A stretch of 64,000 nucleotides of DNA, taken from positions 1 through 64,000 of the forward strand of contig CAJUKG010000008.1 of NCBI GenBank assembly GCA_910586925.1, in the 5' to 3' direction. Positions 1-8,471 of this stretch are shown in pieces. Both the position numbers and the translations under genes were made by a program. How positions within the stretch are numbered: the stretch's first letter is position 1; every line of letters begins with the position of its first letter. The notes beneath the pieces are model-generated. The model was not told where the DNA came from, did no database searches, and was given only the letters and a program-made list of their open reading frames with translations. This DNA comes from an uncultured Christensenellaceae bacterium. Its GTDB lineage: Bacteria > Bacillota > Clostridia > Christensenellales > Pumilibacteraceae.

Positions 1-697
1 CCGTAAAAATCCCCGTTCGCAGGACGAGCACGAGCAAGAACAGCAGAGCCATGAGTATTTTTACAATGCACCGCGCCGTCAAATCGGTCGGTTCGTAATA
101 TCTTATCCAAGGCGACATTACCGTCATGAACACGACGGTGAACACCGACATTATTATCGTGTTTTTCATCGAGTCCGCGTTGCCGCGCAGTTTTTTTCGA
201 CTGAAAATAAACGACATAGCAACGTACAGCGACAGGTGCATTGCGTAATATATCAGCCAATCGCCGACGGAAATCGCGTTCGATGTATGAAAGAACGATA
301 TGGATACGTGATCGTCTATTCCGCAGCTCGCGAAAATTATTCCGACTATTGCCGCCGTCGCTTGAAGCGTCGCGAGTCCGCCGCACCAGCACAGCAGTAT
401 TTCCGATATTTTCTCCGAAAAGCACAGAAACAGCACGCCGAGCATTGCGCCGAAAATCATGAACGACGACAGAAATTGCATAGCGAGCACGTCGCACTCG
501 GTGCGTATCACCGCGGCGATAAAAGTTACGACATACATGCCGATAAGTCCGCCGACGAGTCGCGGCGCGAAGTATTTTCGCCGTTTGAAGTACCAACAGA
601 ACAGTGCGGTGCACAGCACGACCTCGAAAAAGAAGTTGGTCTGTACTATCACCATCATCATGTATTTGCCGAACACGGCGAACAAAAACTCGGTCAT
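1..697 (-). CDS. Membrane sensor protein, N-terminal part (probable AgrC/GHKL-type histidine kinase), cut by window edge
   Basis: The reading frame starts at ATG 695-697 and runs off the left edge with 232 codons visible. The start overlaps the stop of the LytTR response regulator (ATGA), so the two are translationally coupled. The visible part is almost entirely hydrophobic, with about six membrane segments separated by short basic loops, as in the N-terminal sensor domain of AgrC/ComD-type kinases that partner LytTR regulators. The catalytic domain would lie outside the window, so the kinase call is inferred from context and topology. Confidence 0.7.
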   Translation of the reverse strand, partial: MTEFLFAVFGKYMMMVIVQTNFFFEVVLCTALFCWYFKRRKYFAPRLVGGLIGMYVVTFIAAVIRTECDVLAMQFLSSFMIFGAMLGVLFLCFSEKISEILLCWCGGLATLQATAAIVGIIFASCGIDDHVSISFFHTSNAISVGDWLIYYAMHLSLYVAMSFIFSRKKLRGNADSMKNTIIMSVFTVVFMTVMSPWIRYYEPTDLTARCIVKILMALLFLLVLVLRTGIFT

Positions 698-1413
698 AGC
701 TCGCCGTCCTCGGCGAATTTGACGAGAAGATCGAGAAACGGCTTGCGGCGCGGCTGACTTATTTGAAGCTGTTCGCCGTCGACGTCCACGGTAAGACCTT
801 TCACGCTTCGCACGTGGTGCAGGTTGACGAGATAGCAGGTGTTGCACCGCGCGAAGCCGTATTCCGCGAGCCGCGCTTCCGCCGCTTTCATCGAGCTGTA
901 TTGCGTTATCGTCGTGCCGTCGACGAGTCTGTATATAATGTTGTGCCCGTCCGTTTCGACGTAACGAATATCCGATGCCTTGAGTTTGCGCACCCCCTGT
1001 TCGACGGAAAGAATGATCTCGTTTTGTTTTTCGGTACGCGAAACGAGCCGCTTGAATATCCGCGCCATTTTGAGCGAAAAATCGGCGTACTCTATCGGCT
1101 TTACCAAAAAGTCCGCGGCGTCCACGGCATAGCCCGCGAGCGCGTATTGCCGCATGCTCGTGACGAACACTATAAGTACGTCGCGGTCGAGTTCGCGCAG
1201 TTTGTGCGCGGCGTCCATGCCGTCCATATACGGCATTTTTATATCGAGAAATATGAGATCGTAATCGGCTTTGTACCCGTCGATGAGCGAAACGGCGTTG
1301 CCGAAGCGCGTTATTTTTATCGAAGCGTGAATTTCTTCGGCGTACTTTTCGACAAACTCGGCGAGCCTGTCCGCGTGTTCGGTTTCGTCCTCGACAATGG
1401 CAATATGTATCAT
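694..1413 (-). CDS. LytTR-family response regulator
   Basis: Protein of 239 aa. An N-terminal receiver domain starts MIHIAIVEDE, with the acidic pocket at the start, the phospho-acceptor Asp in YDLIFLDIKMPYMDG and the conserved Lys in FLVKPIEY. The C-terminal LytTR DNA-binding domain runs from about residue 145 and includes the DIRYVETDGHN and CHTC-like region typical of AgrA/LytR proteins. The start at 1413 is chosen because GAGGAG lies just upstream, although the frame is open further. It forms a two-gene operon with the membrane sensor and is divergent from the GH3 gene; direct repeats between the two promoters are its likely binding site. Confidence 0.92.
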   Translation of the reverse strand: MIHIAIVEDETEHADRLAEFVEKYAEEIHASIKITRFGNAVSLIDGYKADYDLIFLDIKMPYMDGMDAAHKLRELDRDVLIVFVTSMRQYALAGYAVDAADFLVKPIEYADFSLKMARIFKRLVSRTEKQNEIILSVEQGVRKLKASDIRYVETDGHNIIYRLVDGTTITQYSSMKAAEARLAEYGFARCNTCYLVNLHHVRSVKGLTVDVDGEQLQISQPRRKPFLDLLVKFAEDGEL

Positions 1414-1448
1414 TTCCGCTCCTCGAAAGGCAATAATATTACGATTAT

Positions 1449-1477
1449 AGTATACATTAAAAATGCGCAAATGTAAA
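1449..1477 (-). promoter_or_regulatory. Promoter of the LytTR two-component operon
   Basis: On the minus strand a -35 TTTACA (1472-1477) and a -10 TATACT (1449-1454) are separated by 17 bp. The -35 lies next to the 21-bp direct repeats at 1481-1522. Confidence 0.65.
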
Positions 1478-1480
1478 TAG

Positions 1481-1522
1481 GGTAAAATATTAGATTTTGA
1501 CGGTAAAACATTAGATTTTGCG
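1481..1522 (+). promoter_or_regulatory. Two 21-bp direct repeats, likely LytTR regulator binding site
   Basis: Two adjacent copies of a 21-bp unit begin GGTAAAAYATTAGATTTTG at 1481 and 1502 and differ at three positions. LytTR regulators bind direct repeats one or two helical turns apart, usually just upstream of a -35 box. This site lies directly between the -35 boxes of two divergent promoters, so it could serve both. Binding is inferred from spacing and position. Confidence 0.6.
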
Positions 1523-1529
1523 GGTCGTA

Positions 1530-1558
1530 TTGATTTTTCGCGCGGCATGATATAGAAT
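1530..1558 (+). promoter_or_regulatory. Promoter of the GH3 gene
   Basis: -35 TTGATT (1530-1535), 17-bp spacer, -10 TAGAAT (1553-1558). The weak boxes and the upstream repeats fit an activated promoter. Confidence 0.6.
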
Positions 1559-1591
1559 TGCGTCAGCATGAGATTCAATGGAGGTTAATGT

Positions 1592-4500
1592 ATGCCGAAG
1601 GCTTTGCGAAATTTCAGGCTATGGCGCGGACTTGCCGCCGTTACGGGAGTGATCCTCGCGGTGGCGATTTTTCTTACGTCATTGCTGTTCCGGTGGGCGG
1701 GTAACGTCAACATATTCCTCGGCGTCGAGATCCCGACCGTCGAGGCGTCGGGCGATACTCTGTACTACGACGTCGGTTACGAGATGAATGCGGACGGACA
1801 GGCGAAAATGATAGCCGATTCGGACAGGCACGACGTGCAGACCATGGAAGAAGGCTCGGTGCTTTTGAAAAACACCGATAACGCCTTGCCTCTTGCTTCG
1901 ACCGAGCGGCGGGTGACGCTGTTCGGGCGTGCGACCGCCGACCCGTACTATAAAGGTCGATCGGGCGGCGCGTCCCGCGACGGGTCGCGTCAAGTAAGCC
2001 TGTATTCAGCACTCAAAGCGGAAGGGTTTGCAATAAATGAAACAATGTACGAAGCGTACAAAAACAGCAGTAAAAAGCGCGAACTCGAAGAATCGACGGG
2101 CAAAAATACGGGAACGTACCCGACGAGCATAGGCGAGGAGGACGGTGCGTTCTATACCGACGAACTTAAAAATTCGTATGCAAACGATTACAACGACGTA
2201 GCTATCGTCATGTTTGCGCGCGAAGCGGGCGAGGGCGGCGATATTTCTCAACGCGACGAGGACGGTTTGCCGGGGCTTGCGTTTCACCCTCAAGAGAAAG
2301 CATTGCTCGAAATGATCGTCGCGTCGGGCAAGTTCAAAAAGACTGTTTTGCTTGTAAACAGCGCGTGGGCAATGGAGCTTGGGTATCTGTTCGAGGAGAA
2401 GTACGGTATCGACGCCGCGCTGTGGATAGGCGGTCCCGCACTCAAAGGGTTTACGGGCGTCGCGAATGTGCTCGTCGGCAAAGCGGACCCGTCGGGGCGG
2501 CTTGTCGATACGTATGCCGCAAACTCCATGTCGAGTGCGGCGGTGCAAAACTCGGCGTCGCACCGCTTTACGAACTTCAACCGCAGTTATCTGATACAGG
2601 CGGAAGGGATATACGCGGGCTATAAGTATTACGAAACGCGGTATCAGGATCAAGTGCTCGGCATAAACAATGCGGGCGGCGCGGCGGGCAAGTTCGCTTC
2701 GACGGGCGATGGGTGGAATTATGCCGAAGAAATGGTGTTCCCGTTCGGTTACGGCGGCTCGTATGCGAAGTTCACGCAAAAGCTCGAGAGCGTCATATGG
2801 GATAAAGAAAAGCACGAAGTGACTGCTACCGTCAAGGTCACATATAACGGCGTGCCGAGCGGTTCGTCTTATACGGGCAAGTCGAAATCGGCGGTGCAGC
2901 TGTACGTACAACTGCCGTGGAAATCGGGTCAAGCCGAAAAGTCGGCGATACAGCTCATAGGGTTCGGCAAGTCCCGCGCGCTCGATGCGACGGACAGCGA
3001 GGACACCGTAACTATCACAGTCGATGATTATCTTTTCGCTACGTATGACGCGAACGCCGTGAACGGCGCGGATACGAGCAAGAAAGGTTGCTATGTGTTC
3101 GATGCGGGCGATTACTTCTTCGCGATCGGCGACGACTGCCACGACGCTTTGAACAACGTGCTTGCGGCACGCGAAGAAACGGGCATGTTCGACATATTCG
3201 GAAATGCGGCGGCGGGCGACGCGGACAAAGCGCACAAAGAAAACCTCGCCGAACTCGACAACAAGACATACGCGACTTCGCGCGAAAACAAAGGCGCGGT
3301 CGTAAGCAATCTTTTCGATAACGTCGATTACAACTATTGGGTCAAAGATACGGTAACGTATCTCACCCGCGGCGATTGGAATACGTTCCCCAAGACTTAC
3401 GGAAGTCTTACCGCCACGCAGGAGATGATAGATTTCTACAACGACAAAAGCTGGAAAGTGCCCGAGAACGCACCGAGTTACGACAGTTTCAAACAGGGCA
3501 CGGCGGCAAACGGCGTAAAAATCAAGTTTTACGAACTCAAAGATTTGGAATGGGACAATCCCGATTGGGAAACGTTCCTCGACCAGCTGACGATACAGCA
3601 AATGACGAACATGACGGGCGAGGATTTCGGGCAGAAGGCGATCACCGACAAAGACAACACAAAGTCGGTCGGCAAGCCGCAGAATAAGAATTCCGACGGT
3701 CCGTCGGGGGCACAGGGCGGCTATCGTTACGGCAACAAAGGTTCCGCAACGCAACACGTAAACGAAGTGGTTGCGGCGTCGACGTTCAACCCCGAACTGC
3801 TCCGCGAACGCGGCAAGTTTATTGCGTGCGACTGCGCGTTCACCAAGACGACGCAGATCTGGGGTCCGGGCGCAAATCTGCACCGTACGCCGTTCTCGGG
3901 CAGAAACTTCGAGTATTACAGCGAAGACGGCATTATGAGTTACATATGCGGCGCGTTGCAGACGAGCGAGATGCAGAAGTACGGCACGAATGCGGCGATC
4001 AAGCATTTTGCGGGCAACGATCAGGAAACGGGTCGCGAGGATATGCATAACTTCATGACCGAACAACATTTGCGTCAAGGTCCGCTTAAAGGCTTCGAGG
4101 GCGCGTTTACCGCCGACGGCGGCGCGCTCGCCACAATGATGTCTTACACGAGCTTCGGCATGCACAGCGATATGTATTCGGATAACGGTGTGCTCACGGG
4201 CGTCGTGCGCAACGAGTGGGGATTCAAAGGTGTAACGATCACCGATAACGTAAATAACAACACGTCGGTGAACGCGGTGGAAGCTCTCGTAGCGGGCACG
4301 GACACATTCAATGCGGGCGTGCAAAAAGGCAAGGATATAAACAAGTATTTGACGGACAACAAAGACGGGTACGTGCTGTCGTGCCTGCGGCTTGCGAACA
4401 AACGATTCTTCTATGCCATGTCGCGCTCGACGCTCGTAAACGGGCTTACCGCCGATACCGTGGTAGAGGATTTCGTACCGTGGTGGCAGCCGACGCTTCA

Positions 4501-4609
4501 GGCGGTGTGCGCGGTGATAGGCATTGCGCTTGCGGCGTTCATAGTGCTGTACGCTCTTGCCAAATTCGTGTTCGCCAAGGAAACGGACGAGAAAGTCGAG
4601 GAGGCGTGA
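1592..4609 (+). CDS. Membrane-anchored GH3 beta-glucosidase-like enzyme with permuted domain order
   Basis: Protein of 1005 aa, probably hydrolysing beta-linked glucosides at the cell surface. The domain order is inverted relative to most GH3 enzymes. The alpha/beta sandwich domain (EEGSVLLKNTDNALPL at about residue 86) and the fibronectin-like part come first. The TIM-barrel domain comes last, from about residue 660, with the motifs SDGPSGAQ, GPGANLHRTPFSGRNFEYYSED and KHFAGNDQE. The likely nucleophile is Asp885 in GFKGVTITD. Hydrophobic segments near residues 12-33 and 965-990 suggest anchors at both ends. Permuted GH3 enzymes are known from rumen Clostridia; substrate cannot be read from sequence. 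GGAGG precedes the start. Confidence 0.88.
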   Translation: MPKALRNFRLWRGLAAVTGVILAVAIFLTSLLFRWAGNVNIFLGVEIPTVEASGDTLYYDVGYEMNADGQAKMIADSDRHDVQTMEEGSVLLKNTDNALPLASTERRVTLFGRATADPYYKGRSGGASRDGSRQVSLYSALKAEGFAINETMYEAYKNSSKKRELEESTGKNTGTYPTSIGEEDGAFYTDELKNSYANDYNDVAIVMFAREAGEGGDISQRDEDGLPGLAFHPQEKALLEMIVASGKFKKTVLLVNSAWAMELGYLFEEKYGIDAALWIGGPALKGFTGVANVLVGKADPSGRLVDTYAANSMSSAAVQNSASHRFTNFNRSYLIQAEGIYAGYKYYETRYQDQVLGINNAGGAAGKFASTGDGWNYAEEMVFPFGYGGSYAKFTQKLESVIWDKEKHEVTATVKVTYNGVPSGSSYTGKSKSAVQLYVQLPWKSGQAEKSAIQLIGFGKSRALDATDSEDTVTITVDDYLFATYDANAVNGADTSKKGCYVFDAGDYFFAIGDDCHDALNNVLAAREETGMFDIFGNAAAGDADKAHKENLAELDNKTYATSRENKGAVVSNLFDNVDYNYWVKDTVTYLTRGDWNTFPKTYGSLTATQEMIDFYNDKSWKVPENAPSYDSFKQGTAANGVKIKFYELKDLEWDNPDWETFLDQLTIQQMTNMTGEDFGQKAITDKDNTKSVGKPQNKNSDGPSGAQGGYRYGNKGSATQHVNEVVAASTFNPELLRERGKFIACDCAFTKTTQIWGPGANLHRTPFSGRNFEYYSEDGIMSYICGALQTSEMQKYGTNAAIKHFAGNDQETGREDMHNFMTEQHLRQGPLKGFEGAFTADGGALATMMSYTSFGMHSDMYSDNGVLTGVVRNEWGFKGVTITDNVNNNTSVNAVEALVAGTDTFNAGVQKGKDINKYLTDNKDGYVLSCLRLANKRFFYAMSRSTLVNGLTADTVVEDFVPWWQPTLQAVCAVIGIALAAFIVLYALAKFVFAKETDEKVEEA

Positions 4610-4610
4610 T

Positions 4611-5024
4611 ATGAACAAGTTTATCGAAAAGTACGTCAAAAACAAGACGGTCGGGTTCTGGCTCGGGTTCGGCGCATCGCTTGCTTTGCTTATTACCGAC
4701 ATAATATTCATCGCCGTCGATTTTTCGGACAGAACGTTTTCCGCGGTGACGTTCGCACTGATACTCGTCGGTGCGGCGGCGGAAATAGTATATTTCTTTC
4801 TCGACTTCGGGTTTTTGGATTTTATCCCGCTCGTCGCCTGTCTGTGTTTCGGGGTCGCGCTCGGCATGCACCTCAACCTCGGGCTTGCGACGCTCTCCGA
4901 CGTGTGGAACGGCGTCAATTTTATAGGCGGCGATCCCAAAGCGGCGATAGGGTTCGGCATAGTGTTTATCATAGGAACAATCGTCACGGCGATTTCCTGT
5001 TTCATGCGCCAAAGAAAGGCGTAA
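4611..5024 (+). CDS. Small four-helix membrane protein
   Basis: Protein of 137 aa that starts one base after the GH3 stop codon and is clearly co-transcribed with it. Four hydrophobic segments are visible, with a basic N-terminus (MNKFIEKYVKNKT) and a basic C-terminal tail. I recognise no family. The tight spacing suggests it works with the anchored GH3 enzyme, but no function can be assigned. Confidence 0.8.
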   Translation: MNKFIEKYVKNKTVGFWLGFGASLALLITDIIFIAVDFSDRTFSAVTFALILVGAAAEIVYFFLDFGFLDFIPLVACLCFGVALGMHLNLGLATLSDVWNGVNFIGGDPKAAIGFGIVFIIGTIVTAISCFMRQRKA

Positions 5025-5073
5025 CGATCACGGATAATACGGCACAAGCCGTTGAATCAAAGGAGTTTTTATC

Positions 5074-5652
5074 ATGAAAAAGAAGTTTGGCAAAATCATG
5101 GCTATAGCGGCGGCGGTCGTTATCTGCCTTTCCATGGCGATCGGACTCGTCGCGTGCGGCGAAACCCCTGCGCCCACGATCAAAGAGGTGTACACGTCGC
5201 GTGCGACTCTCGTAGAGATACCCGAAAGCCCTCAACAGCTTCGCAGCAACAACGTAACAACCGTAACGCTGTATTCGGACGGATCGTACGTACTCGTAGA
5301 TTTGCAAACGAGTTATATGGGCGCGTACGGAAATTCGCAGGTCGGTTCGTTCACCTCGGTGCTGTACGGTACGTATACCGAATCGACGGGCGAAGAAGAA
5401 GATACTGCGGTAATAAAGCTCGCCGCGCCGACACGCATAGTTTACAATCAAGACGTAACGGCGGCGGGTTCGTTGCATTATGACACCGCCGATGCCGCAT
5501 CGTTCGAAACCGAAGAACCGGACGACGACGCAATGACTGCGGAAAAACTTCTCGCAAAGGGAAAGGAACTCGACATTACGGTAAATACCGTAAGCCGTAA
5601 GATCACCGCGGGCATCACTGCGGGCAGTGTTTTGGGACTTTTCAGCTTCTAA
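5074..5652 (+). CDS. Predicted lipoprotein of the GH3 operon
   Basis: Protein of 192 aa with a lipoprotein signal peptide: a basic start, a hydrophobic core and a lipobox near GLVACGE (Cys at about residue 27). The mature part shows no family I know. AAAGGAG precedes the ATG. It is the third gene of the GH3 unit and is followed by a strong terminator. A role in sugar binding or in holding the enzyme at the surface is possible, but it is only suggested by context. Confidence 0.8.
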   Translation: MKKKFGKIMAIAAAVVICLSMAIGLVACGETPAPTIKEVYTSRATLVEIPESPQQLRSNNVTTVTLYSDGSYVLVDLQTSYMGAYGNSQVGSFTSVLYGTYTESTGEEEDTAVIKLAAPTRIVYNQDVTAAGSLHYDTADAASFETEEPDDDAMTAEKLLAKGKELDITVNTVSRKITAGITAGSVLGLFSF

Positions 5653-5672
5653 AACACAATATTATGTTACGG

Positions 5673-5710
5673 ACGGGCGGCGAGTACCGAGTACTTCGCC
5701 GCCCGTTTTC
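5673..5710 (+). terminator. Rho-independent terminator of the GH3 operon
   Basis: A ten-pair GC-rich stem (ACGGGCGGCG / CGCCGCCCGT) is followed by TTTTC. Confidence 0.8.
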
Positions 5711-5773
5711 GCTTGCGAGGCAAGAAAAGCAGCGTATTTGACACAAATGGTAGAATATTTAACTTAAAAGGTC

Positions 5774-5802
5774 TTGAAAAAAGTGCCGTTTTGTGGTAAA
5801 AT
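5774..5802 (+). promoter_or_regulatory. Promoter of the GH2 gene
   Basis: -35 TTGAAA (5774-5779), 17-bp spacer, -10 TAAAAT (5797-5802) with TGTGG just upstream. GGTAGAATATT at 5749 resembles the start of the LytTR-like repeats at 1481, but its partner 21 bp away is poor. Confidence 0.6.
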
Positions 5803-5835
5803 ATTCGGGACAGATAAAATATTTTCGGAGGAATG

Positions 5836-8199
5836 ATGTTAAAGCTCGATTTCAATAGCGAATGGAAGTATAGACACCTCGGCGCGGAAGCAGATGAGTG
5901 GAAAACCGTCACTTTGCCGCACGACGCCATGATCGGCGAGAAGCGGTCTATGGACAGTAACGGCGGGACCAATACCGGCTGGTACGAGGAGTTCGATTAC
6001 GAGTACGTCAAGACGTTCGACGTGCCGAAAGACTACGCCGACAAGCTCGTTACTTTCGAGTTTGAGGGCGTGTACCATAATGCCGAGGTTTACATCAACG
6101 GCAATAAAGCCGCCGAGCGGCATTACGGCTACACGAATTTCTACGTGCCCGCCAACGAGTTTCTCGTTTTCGGCGGAAGCAACGAGATACGCGTCGTCGC
6201 GCATAACGCCGATCAGCCGAACAGTCGTTGGTATTCGGGCGCGGGCATTTACCGCCCCGTCACAATGTGGGTCGCCGACAAAAAACACATACCGTTTAAC
6301 GGCGTCAAGATAAGAACGACGAGCCTCGATCCCGCGACCGTCACCGTCACGGTGCGAACGAGCGAGCCGGGCGAGGTCGCCGCGGCTATAAGCTATAAAG
6401 GCAAGATCATCGCGAACGACGTCAAGGATACCGACGCCGACTGCGTTGCCGTATTCGCGTTCGAGATAGCGGACGCGAAGCTGTGGTCGCCCGATACGCC
6501 CGAGCTGTACGAGTGCGCGGTCATATTCGGAGGCGACGAGCAAAAATGCGATTTCGGCGTGCGCACGATACGGGTAACGCCGTCCGAAGGGTTCGTGCTC
6601 AACGGCGAGCGCGTCATTATTCGCGGCGCGTGTATCCACAGCGACAACGGCATACTCGGCGCGCGCAACTATCCCGAGGCGGAAGAACGCAAAGTGCGCA
6701 TATTGAAAGAGTACGGGTATAACGCCATTCGTTCGGCGCACAACCCCGCCGCAAAGAGCCTTCTCGACGCGTGCGACAGGCTGGGCATGCTCGTCATGGA
6801 CGAGTATTGCGACATGTGGTATATCCACAAAAACAAATACGATTACGCGACGTATCTCGAACAGGAGTACGAGCAAGACATAACCGACATGATAGAAAAG
6901 GACTACAACCACCCGTCGGTTATAATGTACTCGCTCGGCAACGAGGTCGCGGAAACGGGCGAAAAGCGGGGCATAGAACTTTTCCGCAGAATGCGCGAAG
7001 TATGCGTCAAGCTCGACCCCGAAAAGCCTGTCACGACGGGCGTGAACATTTTCTTTAACTATTTGTACGCGCTCGGTTTCGGACAGTACAGCGACAAAAA
7101 GGCGGAGAAGAATCCCAACAAAAAGGTGGGCAGCGAGTTCTTCAACAACCTCGCGGGGCTGTTCGGCGACAAGTTCATGAAAACGATGGCGAAGCTGCCC
7201 GGCTGCGACAGAAAGACGCGCGACTGCTACGCGCTCATGGACGTCGCGGGCTACAATTACGGCATCAAGCGGTATAAGCACGACATAAAAAAATACCCCG
7301 AGCGCATCATTCTCGGCAGCGAAACGTTCTGCTCGGACGCGTATGCGTTCTGGGAGTTCGCGAAAGAGAATCCGTCGCTCATCGGCGATTTCGTGTGGGC
7401 GGGCATGGACTACCTCGGCGAGCTCGGCGTCGGAAGCTGGGAGTATAAAGAATACGCGCCGAGTTTTTCACACGGCGTCGGCTGGGTGACGGCGGGCAGC
7501 GGCAGGATAGATCTCATCGGCAATCCGCTCGGCGAAGCGTACTACACGAAAGTCGCGTTCGAGCTTGAGGATAAGCCGCAGATCGCCGTAGTGCCCGTTA
7601 GCCATACGAACGACAAACATTCGCCGTCGGCGTGGAAGTTCTCCAACGCACTGCCGAGCTGGAGCTGGAACGGACTCGACGGCAAAAAGGCGAAAGTGGA
7701 AGTGTATTCCCGCGCGCCCGTTGTCGAGCTGTACGTCAACGGCAAAAAAGTCGGTAAAAAGAAATTCAAAAAGAACTGTCGTTTCGACTTCAAAACGAAA
7801 TACCGCGGCGGCGAAGTGACGGCGGTGAACCGCGACAAAAAAGGCAACGAGCTTTCCCGCACCTCGCTCAAGACGGCGGGTAACGAAACGGTGCTTTCGG
7901 TCGTGCCCGAGAAATCGACAGCGGCGGCGGGCGAAGTGTGCTTCGTGCGGCTCAAGTACACCGACGCGGCGGGCGTCGTGAAACCGCTCGAGCGCGGGAT
8001 CATAGATGTTAAGGTCGAGGGCGGCGAGCTTCTCGCGGTCGGCAACGCCTGTCCGTTCAATGCGATCGGGTATATGAGCGGCAAAACCGACACCTATTAC
8101 GGCGAGGCTATGGCGGTAGTCAAGGCGACGGACGCGAACTTCACCGTCACCGCGACGGACGGCAAGCTCGAGGGCGCGGCGACGGTCGAGGTAAAGTGA
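5836..8199 (+). CDS. Glycoside hydrolase family 2 enzyme (beta-galactosidase-like)
   Basis: Protein of 787 aa from the ATG at 5836. An in-frame ATG at 5833 lies only one base from GGAGG, so the second is preferred. The order is that of GH2: an N-terminal jelly roll (GTNTGWYEEFDYEYVK, then SRWYSGAGIYRPV), an immunoglobulin-like domain, and a TIM barrel with the acid/base Glu at about 370 (YSLGNEVAETG) and the nucleophile Glu at about 496 (LGSETF). C-terminal beta domains follow. No signal peptide is seen, so it probably acts on imported oligosaccharides in the cytoplasm. Beta-galactosidase is the default reading; glucuronidase or a related activity is possible. Confidence 0.9.
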   Translation: MLKLDFNSEWKYRHLGAEADEWKTVTLPHDAMIGEKRSMDSNGGTNTGWYEEFDYEYVKTFDVPKDYADKLVTFEFEGVYHNAEVYINGNKAAERHYGYTNFYVPANEFLVFGGSNEIRVVAHNADQPNSRWYSGAGIYRPVTMWVADKKHIPFNGVKIRTTSLDPATVTVTVRTSEPGEVAAAISYKGKIIANDVKDTDADCVAVFAFEIADAKLWSPDTPELYECAVIFGGDEQKCDFGVRTIRVTPSEGFVLNGERVIIRGACIHSDNGILGARNYPEAEERKVRILKEYGYNAIRSAHNPAAKSLLDACDRLGMLVMDEYCDMWYIHKNKYDYATYLEQEYEQDITDMIEKDYNHPSVIMYSLGNEVAETGEKRGIELFRRMREVCVKLDPEKPVTTGVNIFFNYLYALGFGQYSDKKAEKNPNKKVGSEFFNNLAGLFGDKFMKTMAKLPGCDRKTRDCYALMDVAGYNYGIKRYKHDIKKYPERIILGSETFCSDAYAFWEFAKENPSLIGDFVWAGMDYLGELGVGSWEYKEYAPSFSHGVGWVTAGSGRIDLIGNPLGEAYYTKVAFELEDKPQIAVVPVSHTNDKHSPSAWKFSNALPSWSWNGLDGKKAKVEVYSRAPVVELYVNGKKVGKKKFKKNCRFDFKTKYRGGEVTAVNRDKKGNELSRTSLKTAGNETVLSVVPEKSTAAAGEVCFVRLKYTDAAGVVKPLERGIIDVKVEGGELLAVGNACPFNAIGYMSGKTDTYYGEAMAVVKATDANFTVTATDGKLEGAATVEVK

Positions 8200-8243
8200 T
8201 CTCGGCGGAGCGAACGACGCAGAGTATTTAATGCGAAAATCGT

Positions 8244-8272
8244 TTGACAAAGCATGATTTTTTTGATATACT
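8244..8272 (+). promoter_or_regulatory. Promoter of the ABC-F leader transcript
   Basis: Near-consensus TTGACA (8244-8249), 17 bp, TATACT (8267-8272). It lies about 200 bases upstream of the ABC-F start and directly before a leader ORF. A second, weaker candidate is TTGACG (8370-8375) with TATAAT (8395-8400) and a 19-bp spacer. Confidence 0.8.
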
Positions 8273-8299
8273 CGTAACATAAAAACGGAGAGGCAGTCA

Positions 8300-8368
8300 A
8301 TGATAGTTTTTTCTTGCAACAACTCAATAGCACGGGGCAACCCCCGCGTATTTGCAAGAAAATTATAA
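8300..8368 (+). CDS. 22-codon leader peptide upstream of the ABC-F gene
   Basis: ATG at 8300 follows CGGAGAGG at good spacing and the frame ends with TAA at 8366-8368. The peptide begins MIVFSCNNSIARGN and ends VFARKL. Its coding sequence contains two RNA segments that are exact complements of each other: TTTTCTTGCAA (8309-8319) and TTGCAAGAAAA (8352-8362). The second can also pair with the 3' arm of the downstream terminator. This is the layout of translational-stalling attenuators in front of ribosome-protection and methylase resistance genes. The peptide itself probably has no function other than being translated. Confidence 0.65.
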   Translation: MIVFSCNNSIARGNPRVFARKL

Positions 8369-8414
8369 TTTGACGATTTCCGTATATACTTTGGTATAAT
8401 AACGGTAACAACGG

Positions 8415-8450
8415 AACGGCAAGAAAATTTTCTTGTCGTTCTTTTATTTT
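8415..8450 (+). terminator. Attenuator hairpin before the ABC-F gene
   Basis: The near-perfect stem AACGGCAAGAAAA (8415-8427) / TTTTCTTGTCGTT (8428-8440) is followed by CTTTTATTTTT. It lies between the leader ORF and the ABC-F start. Its 3' arm can instead pair with CAAGAAAA inside the leader ORF, giving a mutually exclusive antiterminator. Confidence 0.65.
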
Positions 8451-8471
8451 TCATGAAAGAGGTGACGTTAT

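Noticed and set aside
2006..5047. A 1000-codon minus-strand reading frame opposite the GH3 operon
   Set aside because: It mirrors the GH3 frame, is very rich in Arg, His and Tyr, shows no family motif and has no ribosome site. It results from GC-biased codon positions.
8370..8400. Main promoter of the ABC-F gene
   Set aside because: The 19-bp spacer is poor and it would bypass the leader; the 8244 promoter is stronger. It may still be a minor promoter.
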